Both the position numbers and the translations under genes were made by a program. The notes below the pieces were generated by a model. The model did no database searches. It was not told the origin of the DNA and saw nothing but the letters and a program-made list of their open reading frames with translations. This document shows, one piece after another, positions 9,098 through 17,550 of a stretch of 50,654 nt of DNA (position 1 is its first letter; each line of letters opens with the position of its first letter). Origin of the DNA: Clostridia bacterium (GTDB lineage: Bacteria > Bacillota > Clostridia > UMGS1883); the NCBI GenBank assembly GCA_017505525.1, contig JAFVPB010000017.1:1-50654 (forward strand), written 5' to 3'.

Positions 9098-11323
9098 TTT
9101 TTTATTCTCCTTTTCTTCATTTAATTTAACAAGGTTTAATCTAAGTGCATTCGATACCACCAGAAAGCTCGATATACTCATACTGAGAGCGCCAAACATT
9201 GGTGAAAGAGTAATTCCCAACGGAATAAATACTCCTGCCGCCAAAGGAATACCGATAATGTTGTAGCCAAATGCCCAGAATAAATTCTCGTGAATATTTT
9301 TAATAACTTTGCGGCTTAGTTTAATTGCCGAAACCACATCTGTAATTGTGCTTTTCATAACAACAACGTCTGCGCTGTCGGCTGCAATATCTGTGCCTTT
9401 TCCTATCGCTATCCCCACATCTGCCGATGTAAGTGCAGGGGCATCGTTTATACCATCACCCACCATAATCACTTTTCCGTTTTCTTTAAGCTTTGTGATT
9501 ATCTTTTCCTTTTCGTCAGGTTTAACGCCCGAATAAAACTCGTCTATTCCGGCTAAATCTGCTATTGCCCTTGCCGTTTTTTCGTTATCGCCCGTAATCA
9601 TACAAACGCGGATTTTCATTTCCTTAAGCTTTTCTATAGCTTCCTTGCTATCTTCCTTTATCGTATCGGCAACTGCTATCACGCCAAGGAACTTATTATT
9701 TTCGCAAAAATACAAAGGGGTTTTTCCAGTTTCGGAAAGAGCAACACATTGTGCTTTTATATTAACATCAAGCTCTGCATTCTGCTCAATAAATTCAAAA
9801 TTCCCGCCCAAAACAGTTTTATTATCAATCAGGGCACTAAGTCCGCTTCCTGAAATAATTTTAAAGCTTTCGGCATTTTTTATTAAAATTCCATTTTCGT
9901 TGGCATAGTTAACTATAGCCTTGCCAAGCGGATGTTCACTGTTTTTCTCAAGTGATGCGGCAATTTCTGTAAGATATTTCTTTTCTATGCCATCGGCAGG
10001 AATTATATCTGTTACTTTTGGTTTTCCGCTTGTGATTGTGCCCGTTTTATCAAGGCAGACAAAGCTTGCTTTTCCCGCCATTTCAAGCGAGGTTGCAGTT
10101 TTAAAAAGCAATCCGTTTTTAGCTCCAACGCCGCTTCCCACCATAATCGCAACGGGAGTTGCAAGACCAAGCGCACAAGGACAGCTTATTACCAAAACGG
10201 AAATTGCTCTTGCAAGCGAAAATCCAAAATCCTTTGAAATAAGCATCCATATAATTAATGTAACAACAGAAACACCAATAACAAATGGCACAAAAACACC
10301 CGAAACCTTATCCGCTATTTTTGCAATCGGTGCTTTAGTAGCTGTGGCATCATTCACAATTTTTATAATCTGTGCAAAGGTGGTATCTTCCCCCACCCTT
10401 GTTGCTTTGCACTTTAAATATCCCGAAAGATTTATAGTTGCGGCAGAAACAGTTTTTCCCTCTGTTTTATCCACGGGTATGCTTTCACCCGTTAGTGCCG
10501 ATTCATCAAGCGTGCTCTCGCCATCAATTACCACACCGTCAACGGGCACGCTTTCGCCCGGGCGGAGAATGAAAATATCGCCTTTCAAAACATCTTCCGC
10601 CCTTATTGAAACTTCTTTTCCATCCCTGATAACTGTTGCTTTTTTAGGTGTTAATTCCATAAGGCCTTTTAAAGCGCTTGTAGTTTTTCCTTTTGCTCTT
10701 TCTTCAAGCATTTTCCCTAGTGTAATTAATGTTAGCACCATAGCAGCAGATTCAAAATAGAGCCCATGAAGATGATGGTTTCCGTTAATCAGCATATCAA
10801 AAAGAAGAAAAACGCTATATAAAAATGCTGAAATTGAGCCTAGTGAAACAAGTGTATCCATATTTGGCGAGCGGTTTATAATCCCCTTGTATCCATTTAT
10901 AAAGAACTTTTGATTTGCTACCATAATAAGTGCCGAAAGAATCAACTCTATAAGAGCAATGGCCTCATCACTTTCAGCAAGTGCCTTTGGAAGAGGGAAA
11001 TTAAGCATTGTGTATCCCATTGAAATATACATAAGAAAAACAAGCACTATCGCTGAAAAAACAAGTCTTTTAAAGGAAGACTCTTTTTTCTCTGAGTTTT
11101 CTTTCTTGCTTTCCTTTTTCTTTTCGCCTGCTGGCATGGCACCATATCCCGCTTTTTCAACTGCTTCTATTATAATTTCATCGGAAATATTTCCCTCAAC
11201 CATCATTGTATTTGTAAGAAGGTTAACGCTGCAGCTTTCTATTCCTTCAATGCCCGACACCGCTTTTTCCACGCGAGCAGAGCAGGCAGCGCAGCTCATT
11301 CCCGTAATTTCATATTTTTTCAT
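8888..11323 (-). CDS. copA: Copper-translocating P-type ATPase CopA with a second HMA domain at the C-terminus
   Basis: An 811-aa P1B-ATPase. The N-terminal HMA metal-binding domain has GMSCAAC (Cys11, Cys14). Membrane helices flank the actuator motif TGES near residue 280 and the ion-channel motif SCPCALGLATP near 380. The phosphorylation loop is DKTGT, and TGDN plus GDGINDAP complete the ATP-binding domain. It should export Cu(I). Unusually, residues 743-811 form a second HMA domain (GMMCPHC) after the last helices, like a fused CopZ chaperone. It starts 5 bp after the ZIP gene, with a weak GGGG site in the ZIP 3' end. No copper-sensing regulator is nearby. Confidence 0.95.
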   Translation of the reverse strand: MKKYEITGMSCAACSARVEKAVSGIEGIESCSVNLLTNTMMVEGNISDEIIIEAVEKAGYGAMPAGEKKKESKKENSEKKESSFKRLVFSAIVLVFLMYISMGYTMLNFPLPKALAESDEAIALIELILSALIMVANQKFFINGYKGIINRSPNMDTLVSLGSISAFLYSVFLLFDMLINGNHHLHGLYFESAAMVLTLITLGKMLEERAKGKTTSALKGLMELTPKKATVIRDGKEVSIRAEDVLKGDIFILRPGESVPVDGVVIDGESTLDESALTGESIPVDKTEGKTVSAATINLSGYLKCKATRVGEDTTFAQIIKIVNDATATKAPIAKIADKVSGVFVPFVIGVSVVTLIIWMLISKDFGFSLARAISVLVISCPCALGLATPVAIMVGSGVGAKNGLLFKTATSLEMAGKASFVCLDKTGTITSGKPKVTDIIPADGIEKKYLTEIAASLEKNSEHPLGKAIVNYANENGILIKNAESFKIISGSGLSALIDNKTVLGGNFEFIEQNAELDVNIKAQCVALSETGKTPLYFCENNKFLGVIAVADTIKEDSKEAIEKLKEMKIRVCMITGDNEKTARAIADLAGIDEFYSGVKPDEKEKIITKLKENGKVIMVGDGINDAPALTSADVGIAIGKGTDIAADSADVVVMKSTITDVVSAIKLSRKVIKNIHENLFWAFGYNIIGIPLAAGVFIPLGITLSPMFGALSMSISSFLVVSNALRLNLVKLNEEKENKKMEKIIKIEGMMCPHCEARVKTLLEGVQGADSVYVSHEEGVAKITAEKDIDNGYLKTIIEEQGYKVIEIN

Positions 11324-11328
11324 AATGA

Positions 11329-12087
11329 TTACCCCAAATAAAAATCTACTATAAGCATAAGTAAAAATCCGAATAAAAGAGAATATGTTGAGCCTCTTTC
11401 GTTTCCGTGCGCGTGTGTTTCGGGAATCATTTCATCACTTACAATGTAAAGCATTGTACCGCCTGCAAATGCAAGAGCAAACGGAAGAATTCCCTGCGAA
11501 AATCCAACTGCAAAAGAGCCTATAAATGTGCCTATTACTTCAACAACACCTGTGAGCATTGCAATTAAAAGAGTGCGGCTTTTGCTTATCCCTGAAGCAA
11601 GCATCGGCGAAATAATTACCATTCCCTCGGGAATATTCTGTAGCGCAATACCTAAGGAAATTGTAAGTGCCTGGCTTACATTTCCGCTTCCAAGACCTAC
11701 ACCTGCAGCAATACCTTCGGGAAAATTGTGAATTGCAATTGCAAGCACAAAAAGCATTATTTTATTTATTCTTTGCGATGCTTCCGAATGCGCTTCAATT
11801 TCCGCCCCCGCAAGTTTGTGAAGATGAGGCACAATTTTATCGATTATATTAAGCATCAATGCGCCGCAAATCACACCAACCACAGTTACCAGGGGCGCAA
11901 AAGTTCCGCCACTTTCTATAGACGGAAGCACCAGACCTATAACAGCTGCCGCAAGCATCACACCTGCAGCAAAGCTAAGTACATAATCGCTGAACTTGTG
12001 CGATATTTTTTTAAACATAAACCCTATAAGTGCACCAACTATTGTTGCACCGCCAACGCCAAGAGCCGTTAATAATGTAAGATTCAT
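11329..12087 (-). CDS. ZIP family divalent metal transporter
   Basis: A 252-aa integral membrane protein with the ZIP architecture: about eight hydrophobic segments and a His-containing loop (PHLHKLAG, EIEAHSEASQ) between helices 3 and 4. The family signature HNFPEGIAAGVGLGSG lies near residue 121, and the second metal-site helix (NIPEGMVIISP) near 152. It probably moves Zn2+ or similar divalent ions across the cell membrane. The start has a GAGGTGA site 4 bp after the RNA methyltransferase gene, and copA follows 5 bp later, so metal uptake and copper export share one transcript. Confidence 0.9.
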   Translation of the reverse strand: MNLTLLTALGVGGATIVGALIGFMFKKISHKFSDYVLSFAAGVMLAAAVIGLVLPSIESGGTFAPLVTVVGVICGALMLNIIDKIVPHLHKLAGAEIEAHSEASQRINKIMLFVLAIAIHNFPEGIAAGVGLGSGNVSQALTISLGIALQNIPEGMVIISPMLASGISKSRTLLIAMLTGVVEVIGTFIGSFAVGFSQGILPFALAFAGGTMLYIVSDEMIPETHAHGNERGSTYSLLFGFLLMLIVDFYLG

Positions 12088-12091
12088 AATA

Positions 12092-13363
12092 TCACCTCAA
12101 ATATTTCGGGTAATGGTTTTTTAAAACACCGTCGCTGTATTTATACCATCCCACACTGTATTTATCTTTATAGAGCACAGCCCCATAGCCTTTTTCAGCC
12201 TCGCACCTGATTGATTCTCCCTTGCGGTAAGAGTCGATTTCTTCATCTGTAAGAGAAAACGTTCTTTTAAACTCTTCTTTTTTAAGTGCCAAACAAAGAT
12301 GATGCGAAGGAATAAACCTTCCCTTTCTTATTTCACCCAGCAAAAGACCAGCCCTTGTGCACTTGATTTTGTCAAGCGTTCCCATTTCCTTGGGGACAAG
12401 ATACAAAAAATCGCCAAATGCAACAAAGTTTCCCGAAAGCTGCGCATTAAGGTTTTCTTTTTCAAAGTCCTTGTATATTTTCACTATATCTTCTTTTGCA
12501 GTTTTAATTGGTTTTCTCTCTTTTCTTTCGCCTGTTCCCTCTTTTTTAAACTTCGCTGCAAAATGCCCCTCTCCTCGCACCTTGTGCGGAAGAAGCTTGT
12601 GCATTTCACAAAGTTTAAGTGTAGTCTCACTGTCAACCTTTTCGCAAAGATTTTCATTCTCCTCTCTTGAAAAAGTGCAAGTTGAGTATATAAGCTCTCC
12701 ACCTTTTTTCAGCATTTTTTCTGCCGATTTTATTATGGAAAGCTGCCTTTGAGCACACGACACAGTGTGTTCAATGCTCCACTCACGCACGGCATCGGGG
12801 TCTTTTCTAAACATACCCTCGCCGCTGCATGGTGCGTCAACAATTATTTTATCGAAAAATTCAGGGAAATGTTCTTCCATCGCCTCGGGGCTCATATTAG
12901 TAACAACTGCGTTTCTCACACCGAAGCGTTCTATATTTTCAGAAAGAATTTTTGCTCTTGAAGTTACAATTTCATTGGAAACAAGAAGCCCTGTCCCATT
13001 TAATTTTGCAGCAAGCTGTGTGCTTTTTCCGCCTGGTGCGGCACATAAATCAAGCACTACTTCCCCCTCTTTAATATCAGCAAGCTCTGCCGTAAGCATA
13101 GCCGATGGCTCCTGTGAATAAAATAGTCCCGCAAGGCTTGAGGGATGATTTCCCATTTTGCCCTTATAATAAAAAGCTTCACCACACCACGGCACACCAT
13201 CTTCACAAAAATCAACCGCGTTTTTAAACTCTTCGGGAGGAATTTTAAGTGTGTTAACCCTTAAAGCTATCTCGGGTTCCTTATTATAGCACTCTATAAA
13301 TTCGCTATATTCATCATTAAGTTCTTCTTTCATTCTTTGTATAAACTTTTCAGGAAGATTCAT
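12092..13363 (-). CDS. RsmF/NOP2-type RNA (cytosine-C5)-methyltransferase
   Basis: A 423-aa m5C methyltransferase. It has SAM motif I LDLCAAPGGKSTQLAAKL near residue 105, the first catalytic cysteine in VDAPCSGEGMF near 177, and the second in YSTCTFSREENE near 227. A C-terminal PUA-like/RNA-binding region (about 300-423) ends near the stop. This layout fits RsmF/YebU-like enzymes acting on 16S rRNA or tRNA. AGGAGGAAAGG precedes the start. It opens a tight run with the ZIP and copA genes downstream. Confidence 0.9.
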   Translation of the reverse strand: MNLPEKFIQRMKEELNDEYSEFIECYNKEPEIALRVNTLKIPPEEFKNAVDFCEDGVPWCGEAFYYKGKMGNHPSSLAGLFYSQEPSAMLTAELADIKEGEVVLDLCAAPGGKSTQLAAKLNGTGLLVSNEIVTSRAKILSENIERFGVRNAVVTNMSPEAMEEHFPEFFDKIIVDAPCSGEGMFRKDPDAVREWSIEHTVSCAQRQLSIIKSAEKMLKKGGELIYSTCTFSREENENLCEKVDSETTLKLCEMHKLLPHKVRGEGHFAAKFKKEGTGERKERKPIKTAKEDIVKIYKDFEKENLNAQLSGNFVAFGDFLYLVPKEMGTLDKIKCTRAGLLLGEIRKGRFIPSHHLCLALKKEEFKRTFSLTDEEIDSYRKGESIRCEAEKGYGAVLYKDKYSVGWYKYSDGVLKNHYPKYLR

Positions 13364-13388
13364 AAGCTTTTCCTTTCCTCCTACGTTT

Positions 13389-13742
13389 TCATTCTCTGTA
13401 GTCGCTTGCTAAAACAATTCCCGTTTTCTTATCCACATAGAAAGTTATAGGGCCAAGAAGCCCATCCTGTGTGGTTTTGTAGGTATATTTAATCAATGTT
13501 TTTCCCGCAAGCTTTGTGTTTTCATTGAATAAATAAACAGATGGTTCTTTTTCTAAAATAAGCTCTTCAATTTTTGGATTATCAATATCAACTATAGTTT
13601 CTTTCTGTTGTTCGCTCAATAAGTTTATAGCCTCTTCAATCTTAACAGTAATTCCCGTTTCTGTTGCTTTATTGATATAAAATGCAAAAAACAAAAATAT
13701 AATTATAACTGCAATAATTGAAACAGTTATTTTTATTTTCAT
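13389..13742 (-). CDS. Small membrane-anchored protein with a PepSY-like C-terminal part
   Basis: A 117-aa protein I do not recognise with confidence. Residues 4-23 are a single hydrophobic helix, likely an uncleaved anchor. The rest is predicted outside, and its end FYVDKKTGIVLASDYRE resembles the last strand and turn of PepSY-type domains. The start has AAGGGAAG just after the PHP gene stop, and the RNA methyltransferase follows at 26 bp, so it is co-transcribed with both. No function is claimed. Confidence 0.7.
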   Translation of the reverse strand: MKIKITVSIIAVIIIFLFFAFYINKATETGITVKIEEAINLLSEQQKETIVDIDNPKIEELILEKEPSVYLFNENTKLAGKTLIKYTYKTTQDGLLGPITFYVDKKTGIVLASDYRE

Positions 13743-13755
13743 AACTATTCTTCCC

Positions 13756-14436
13756 TTACAACTTAATCACATAATCGGAAATGCACATATCGTAAGCTCT
13801 CTTTTTCAGTGTGTTTGCCACGTCGAAAGAATCTTTTAACGGCTTTTTAGTAAGAATTCCGCATAAGCATTCCTGCCCGTAGTGATGAAAGTCGCTTCCG
13901 CAAATCGCAATCATATTATTTTCACTCGCAAATTTTGCCGCTAAACCTATGCGTGAATTATGGTTGGGATGCAGATTAAAAACCTCTATGCCATCCAAGC
14001 TTTCAGGCTTAACAAAAGCAATATTATCACGCATCGGATGTGCCTGAATTATTATGTTTCTATCGTTTTTATATTCACTGTAAAACCTATCAATCCCATA
14101 TGAAAGCATACTGTAAATATCTTTCAGATCATCAGGATTAATTCCATAAACAAGATAGTCGTTAATATTTTCATCAAACCTTACTTCAGCGCCTAAGATT
14201 ACGTTTAAACCAATTTCAGTTCCTTTTTCCAGGCATTTATAGTAGTCATTCAAATATATGTCAATCTTTTCCTTTACAGATTCTCCCCTGAGATACGATG
14301 TAAAGTGATTTGTTACAACCACGCTTTCGTAGCCGTTTTCTTTATATAATTTAACTAATTCAGCGGGCGGTATATCACTGCAACCGCTTGCGGGGCTTGT
14401 GTGGGCGTGGAGTTCTGTTTTGTAGTATTTCCTCAT
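13756..14436 (-). CDS. PHP-domain metal-dependent phosphoesterase
   Basis: A 226-aa stand-alone PHP domain with all metal-site motifs: ELHAHTSPASGCSD (residues 8-21), VVTNHF near 39, GAEVRFDE near 81, QAHPMRD near 130, IEVFNLH near 150 and CGSDFHHYGQ near 179. Such proteins hydrolyse phosphoesters (histidinol phosphate, nucleotides or oligonucleotides), so the substrate cannot be read from sequence. It has a weak ribosome binding site (GGGATG) and is the first gene of the operon that ends with copA. Confidence 0.85.
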   Translation of the reverse strand: MRKYYKTELHAHTSPASGCSDIPPAELVKLYKENGYESVVVTNHFTSYLRGESVKEKIDIYLNDYYKCLEKGTEIGLNVILGAEVRFDENINDYLVYGINPDDLKDIYSMLSYGIDRFYSEYKNDRNIIIQAHPMRDNIAFVKPESLDGIEVFNLHPNHNSRIGLAAKFASENNMIAICGSDFHHYGQECLCGILTKKPLKDSFDVANTLKKRAYDMCISDYVIKL

Positions 14437-14732
14437 TTTTGATCATCCCAATCTTATTTGATAGAACCTTCAATTTTCTTGCTTTTATTTCAACAGGTTA
14501 TTAAAAGCTGCTTTTGTCTGGTTTCTAATTCGTTATGATTTAACATATATACACAATAAACCTTAAACAATAGGTCGCCTTCAATAAAATTCTTCAATTC
14601 AATAATGCTATATTTCTTCAGGCGAAAATTGTTTTTTTGCATTTCATTTTACATAAAATATTTCTTTAAAGGTTTATTTTAAACTACTTTATTTTATCAT
14701 ACACCTTTTTTATTTACAATACTTTTTATTAT
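14437..14732. other. AT-rich gap without a gene
   Basis: About 300 bp between the PHP gene and the terminator of the nag operon. It presumably holds the promoter of the PHP-to-copA operon. A weak candidate on the minus strand is TTGTTT, 17 bp, TATGTT, but several AT-rich alternatives exist. No repeat, RNA gene or ORF is convincing. Confidence 0.5.
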
Positions 14733-14766
14733 AAAAGGGAGTGCAAAGTGATATGCACTCCCTTTT
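14733..14766 (-). terminator. Terminator of the nagA-ROK operon
   Basis: Perfect 13-bp stem AAAAGGGAGTGCA / TGCACTCCCTTTT with an 8-nt loop, 10 bp after the ROK gene stop. On the minus strand the stem ends in CCCTTTTAT. Confidence 0.8.
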
Positions 14767-14776
14767 CGTTCAGAAT

Positions 14777-16150
14777 TTATTTTATTTTAGGCAAACTTGC
14801 AGCCGCTACTGACTGACCTACTCTTCTTGCCTTTTCATCGGGAATGTGAAGCTTAACCTTGGCATAAAGCTCGGGGAATTCAGTTTTCAACACCTCATTT
14901 GCCTTGTCAAGAAGGATTGTTCCACCGTTTCCGCTTGTAACTCTTCCCATAATAAGAACATGCTTAATATCGTAAAACATTGAGTAATATGCGATTGCAT
15001 ATCCAAAATACACGCCGATAGTTTCGTATATATCTGCTGCACGGCTGTCGTTCTGTGCCATAAGGTTCTGCACAACCTTAAGCTTTTCAGCAGGAGAAAG
15101 CGATTCCTGAAGCTTTATGCCCGCACGGGGAGCAAGCTTTATAACGGCATCCTGTGAGAAATACTTAACGCCGCAACCGTAATCTCCGCTCCATTCATCA
15201 ACCATTGCACCCTTATTAAAGTCTACTGGGACGAATGCAAGTTCGTTAAGCCAGCCTGTGATGTTTCCGTCTTTATCAACGTATCCCGCAGCTTCGCTTG
15301 TACCCATAGCAACGCCCATTACGTTGTTATCCTCAAGGCTCATCGCTCCTGCAAGAGCAGTAACATCGCCATCGTTTGCAACCTCGATGGGCACATCACC
15401 AATCTCTTTTGCAACGTCGATATACATATTCTTAACGTGCTTTTCAAAATCCTCATCTGAAACTTTAATGAAAAGCGAAGCAACCATTATCTTATTATCG
15501 ATATACACGCCTGCAGATGAAACACCTATTGCATCAACTCTTGGCATATGTGATGCCGCTGTTTTCATAGCATTTAAAATTCCCTCGTAATGATACATTG
15601 GGTCGCTTTCTGTTTTGGGGAACCACACAACTTCTTCCGAATATACTGTTTCTCCGTCTACTACCGCGGATACCTTACGGTCGCTTCCGCCTGCATCAAA
15701 ACCGATGCGGCAACCATCCAGATGTCTTCCAACGGGGGAAGAAACATCGTTTTCCTCGGGTGCATCTTCTATATTTTCAACATAGATAACCTCAAAAGGC
15801 TTTTCGTAAACTCGCGCCATAAAGTTAAAATCAAATTCACGCGCACCACCGATTCTGTAGTCATCTGCTATGCGCTCGTAAATATACTTCGAGCCTGCAA
15901 TATAAACCTTATATCCGCCCTTTGCCCAAAGAAGCGTTTTTATAATTCTTTCGATTATTTCGTAGTTTTCTTCATCGTGGCCTGTATTTTCCTTATATAC
16001 ATCCATTTTATAAACTGCCATAAGGCTGTTGTTTCTTTCAACACAAATCACAATCTTCTGTGATTCTGCCTTTGCTACTGCCGCCTTAAAATCGTTTATA
16101 ACTTTAACGAGGGGCATAAATTCAGGTTCAAGTTTTGCTATCATATTCAT
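14777..16150 (-). CDS. ROK-family protein with a 145-residue N-terminal extension (candidate amino-sugar kinase)
   Basis: A 457-aa protein. From about residue 146 it shows the sugar-kinase ASKHA fold: phosphate-1 loop RIGFDAGGSDRKVSAVV, VDAIGVSSAGV near 206, and ANDGDVTALAGA near 260, whose ND aspartate matches the ROK catalytic base. GVAMGTSEAAGYVD near 280 is the sugar/ATP site. The ROK zinc motif CxCGxxGC is absent. The first 145 residues are an alpha/beta extension I cannot assign. It overlaps nagA by ATGA, so an N-acetylglucosamine or related amino-sugar kinase feeding NagA is the best guess. GH-type glucokinase activity is the alternative. Confidence 0.75.
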   Translation of the reverse strand: MNMIAKLEPEFMPLVKVINDFKAAVAKAESQKIVICVERNNSLMAVYKMDVYKENTGHDEENYEIIERIIKTLLWAKGGYKVYIAGSKYIYERIADDYRIGGAREFDFNFMARVYEKPFEVIYVENIEDAPEENDVSSPVGRHLDGCRIGFDAGGSDRKVSAVVDGETVYSEEVVWFPKTESDPMYHYEGILNAMKTAASHMPRVDAIGVSSAGVYIDNKIMVASLFIKVSDEDFEKHVKNMYIDVAKEIGDVPIEVANDGDVTALAGAMSLEDNNVMGVAMGTSEAAGYVDKDGNITGWLNELAFVPVDFNKGAMVDEWSGDYGCGVKYFSQDAVIKLAPRAGIKLQESLSPAEKLKVVQNLMAQNDSRAADIYETIGVYFGYAIAYYSMFYDIKHVLIMGRVTSGNGGTILLDKANEVLKTEFPELYAKVKLHIPDEKARRVGQSVAAASLPKIK

Positions 16151-17289
16151 TCTCCTTTATATCTTATTTCTCCGCCGAGAATTGTTGTATATACATTAAA
16201 TTTATCATCAGTTATTATAATATCAGCGCGCTTACCCTTTTCTATAGAGCCGATTTCACTATCCTCTCCCAAAGCCTTTGCAGGATTTAAAGAAGCACAG
16301 TTTACTGCTTCGAAAATCTCAAGCTCAGAATTTGAATAGAGATTATAAACCGCTTCATTAAGTTTAAGTACACTGCCCGCAATTGTGCCGTCGGGCATAA
16401 GGCACTTAATGCCCTCTTTATGTACTGGCTGACCGCCTAAAGTGTAGTCGCCATCTTCCATACCGCCTGCTCGGATACAGTCTGTTATAAGGCAAAGCTT
16501 ATCTCCTTTGATTTTTGCAACAAGATTAAACAATCCTTTATTCACGTGGAATGTATCGCAAATAAGCTCTGTGTATACACCGCTTGAAAGAGCCGCACCA
16601 ACAACTCCGGGGTTACGGTGGTTAAGCGCCGTCATAGCATTGAAAAGATGGGTTGTATTTTTAACGCCCTTATCAATTCCCGCCATTGCCTCTTCAAAGG
16701 TTGCATCTGTGTGCCCCATTGATACAAGCACATCTGTTTTTTTCGTAACCTTTTCTATGCATTCAGCCGCACCATCAACCTCGGGCGCCACAGTAAAAAG
16801 CTTGACAATATCGCTGTTTTCAATTATAAAATCCGCGTCGGGCTTTAAGATATGCTCCTCTGCCTGCGCGCCTTTTTTTGCAGCATTTATAAAAGGTCCC
16901 TCACTGTTTACGCCAAGAATTCTTGAGCCGTAGTATTCATCACTGTTTTTAACCTCACGCACACAATCAAAAGCCTTTTCAATTTCTGCCTTTGAAACCG
17001 TCATTGTAGTGGGACACCACGCCGTAACACCATTTTCAATAATTCCTTTAGCCATTTTTATAATACCATCAGTGCTACCGTCCGATGCGTCTTCTCCAAG
17101 ATAACCATGACAATGCATATCAACAAGACCGGGCGCAACATATTTTCCCTGTGCATCAATTACTTCGTAATCGTTTATATTAATATCCTTAAGCTCTGCA
17201 ATTTCGTAAATTTTATCGTCAAAAATCACAGCAAGGTTTTCCGCTACTCTGTCTTTTAATATAACTTTGCCGTTTATAATACATTTCAT
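16147..17289 (-). CDS. nagA: N-acetylglucosamine-6-phosphate deacetylase NagA
   Basis: A 380-aa amidohydrolase with the NagA motif set: GLVDMHCHGYLGEDASDG near residue 54, NSEGPFINAAKKGAQ (metal Glu) near 128, MGHTDAT near 191, TTHLFNAMTALNHRNPG near 212, and ITDCIRAGGMEDGDY with the catalytic Asp near 268. It converts GlcNAc-6-P to glucosamine-6-P and acetate in the cytosol. It has an AGGAGG ribosome binding site, its own promoter at 17320-17348, and is coupled to the ROK gene. No nagB is in the window. Confidence 0.95.
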   Translation of the reverse strand: MKCIINGKVILKDRVAENLAVIFDDKIYEIAELKDININDYEVIDAQGKYVAPGLVDMHCHGYLGEDASDGSTDGIIKMAKGIIENGVTAWCPTTMTVSKAEIEKAFDCVREVKNSDEYYGSRILGVNSEGPFINAAKKGAQAEEHILKPDADFIIENSDIVKLFTVAPEVDGAAECIEKVTKKTDVLVSMGHTDATFEEAMAGIDKGVKNTTHLFNAMTALNHRNPGVVGAALSSGVYTELICDTFHVNKGLFNLVAKIKGDKLCLITDCIRAGGMEDGDYTLGGQPVHKEGIKCLMPDGTIAGSVLKLNEAVYNLYSNSELEIFEAVNCASLNPAKALGEDSEIGSIEKGKRADIIITDDKFNVYTTILGGEIRYKGE

Positions 17290-17319
17290 ATACTTAACCT
17301 CCTATCTTTAATCAAACTC

Positions 17320-17348
17320 ATTTTACCACAAAAAATTCTCTATTGCAA
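17320..17348 (-). promoter_or_regulatory. nagA promoter
   Basis: Minus strand: -35 TTGCAA (17343-17348), 17-bp spacer, -10 TAAAAT (17320-17325). The leader to nagA is about 25 nt. Confidence 0.7.
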
Positions 17349-17349
17349 T

Positions 17350-17367
17350 GTTTAATATCCATTAAAC
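17350..17367. promoter_or_regulatory. Inverted repeat touching the nagA -35
   Basis: GTTTAAT (17350-17356) and ATTAAAC (17361-17367) around a 4-nt centre, ending 2 bp from the nagA -35. The position fits an operator; no matching repressor gene is seen beside it. Confidence 0.5.
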
Positions 17368-17378
17368 GCCAACTTTTA

Positions 17379-17420
17379 TTTACATTTTTCAAAGATTTAT
17401 TTACATTTTTCAAAGATTTA
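17379..17420. promoter_or_regulatory. Exact tandem 21-bp direct repeat, candidate AraC-type operator
   Basis: The 21-bp unit (TTTACATTTTTC followed by AAAGATTTA) occurs twice without spacer at 17379-17399 and 17400-17420, with no mismatch. A period of 21 bp puts both copies on one face of the helix, the geometry AraC-family dimers use. It lies about 30 bp upstream of the nagA -35, a typical activator position. Confidence 0.6.
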
Positions 17421-17468
17421 CTCTATTCTTTCGTTTTCTCCCCCCTATATTACAAACCATCGTTCCCG

Positions 17469-17501
17469 ATACACTTTTATTCTCAGCGAAATATAGTGTA
17501 T
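17469..17501. promoter_or_regulatory. Inverted repeat upstream of the AraC-type gene promoter
   Basis: ATACACT (17469-17475) and AGTGTAT (17495-17501), 19 nt apart, ending 3 bp before the -35 of the following promoter. Possible autoregulatory site. Confidence 0.35.
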
Positions 17502-17504
17502 ATA

Positions 17505-17533
17505 TTGACAAATCAGTATATCTTCTATATAAT
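17505..17533 (+). promoter_or_regulatory. Consensus sigma-A promoter of the AraC-type regulator gene
   Basis: Perfect -35 TTGACA (17505-17510), 17-bp spacer, perfect -10 TATAAT (17528-17533). The start ATG at 17551 has GAGGTG in front, so the leader is very short. Confidence 0.9.
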
Positions 17534-17550
17534 TTTTGTGAGGTGTTTTT

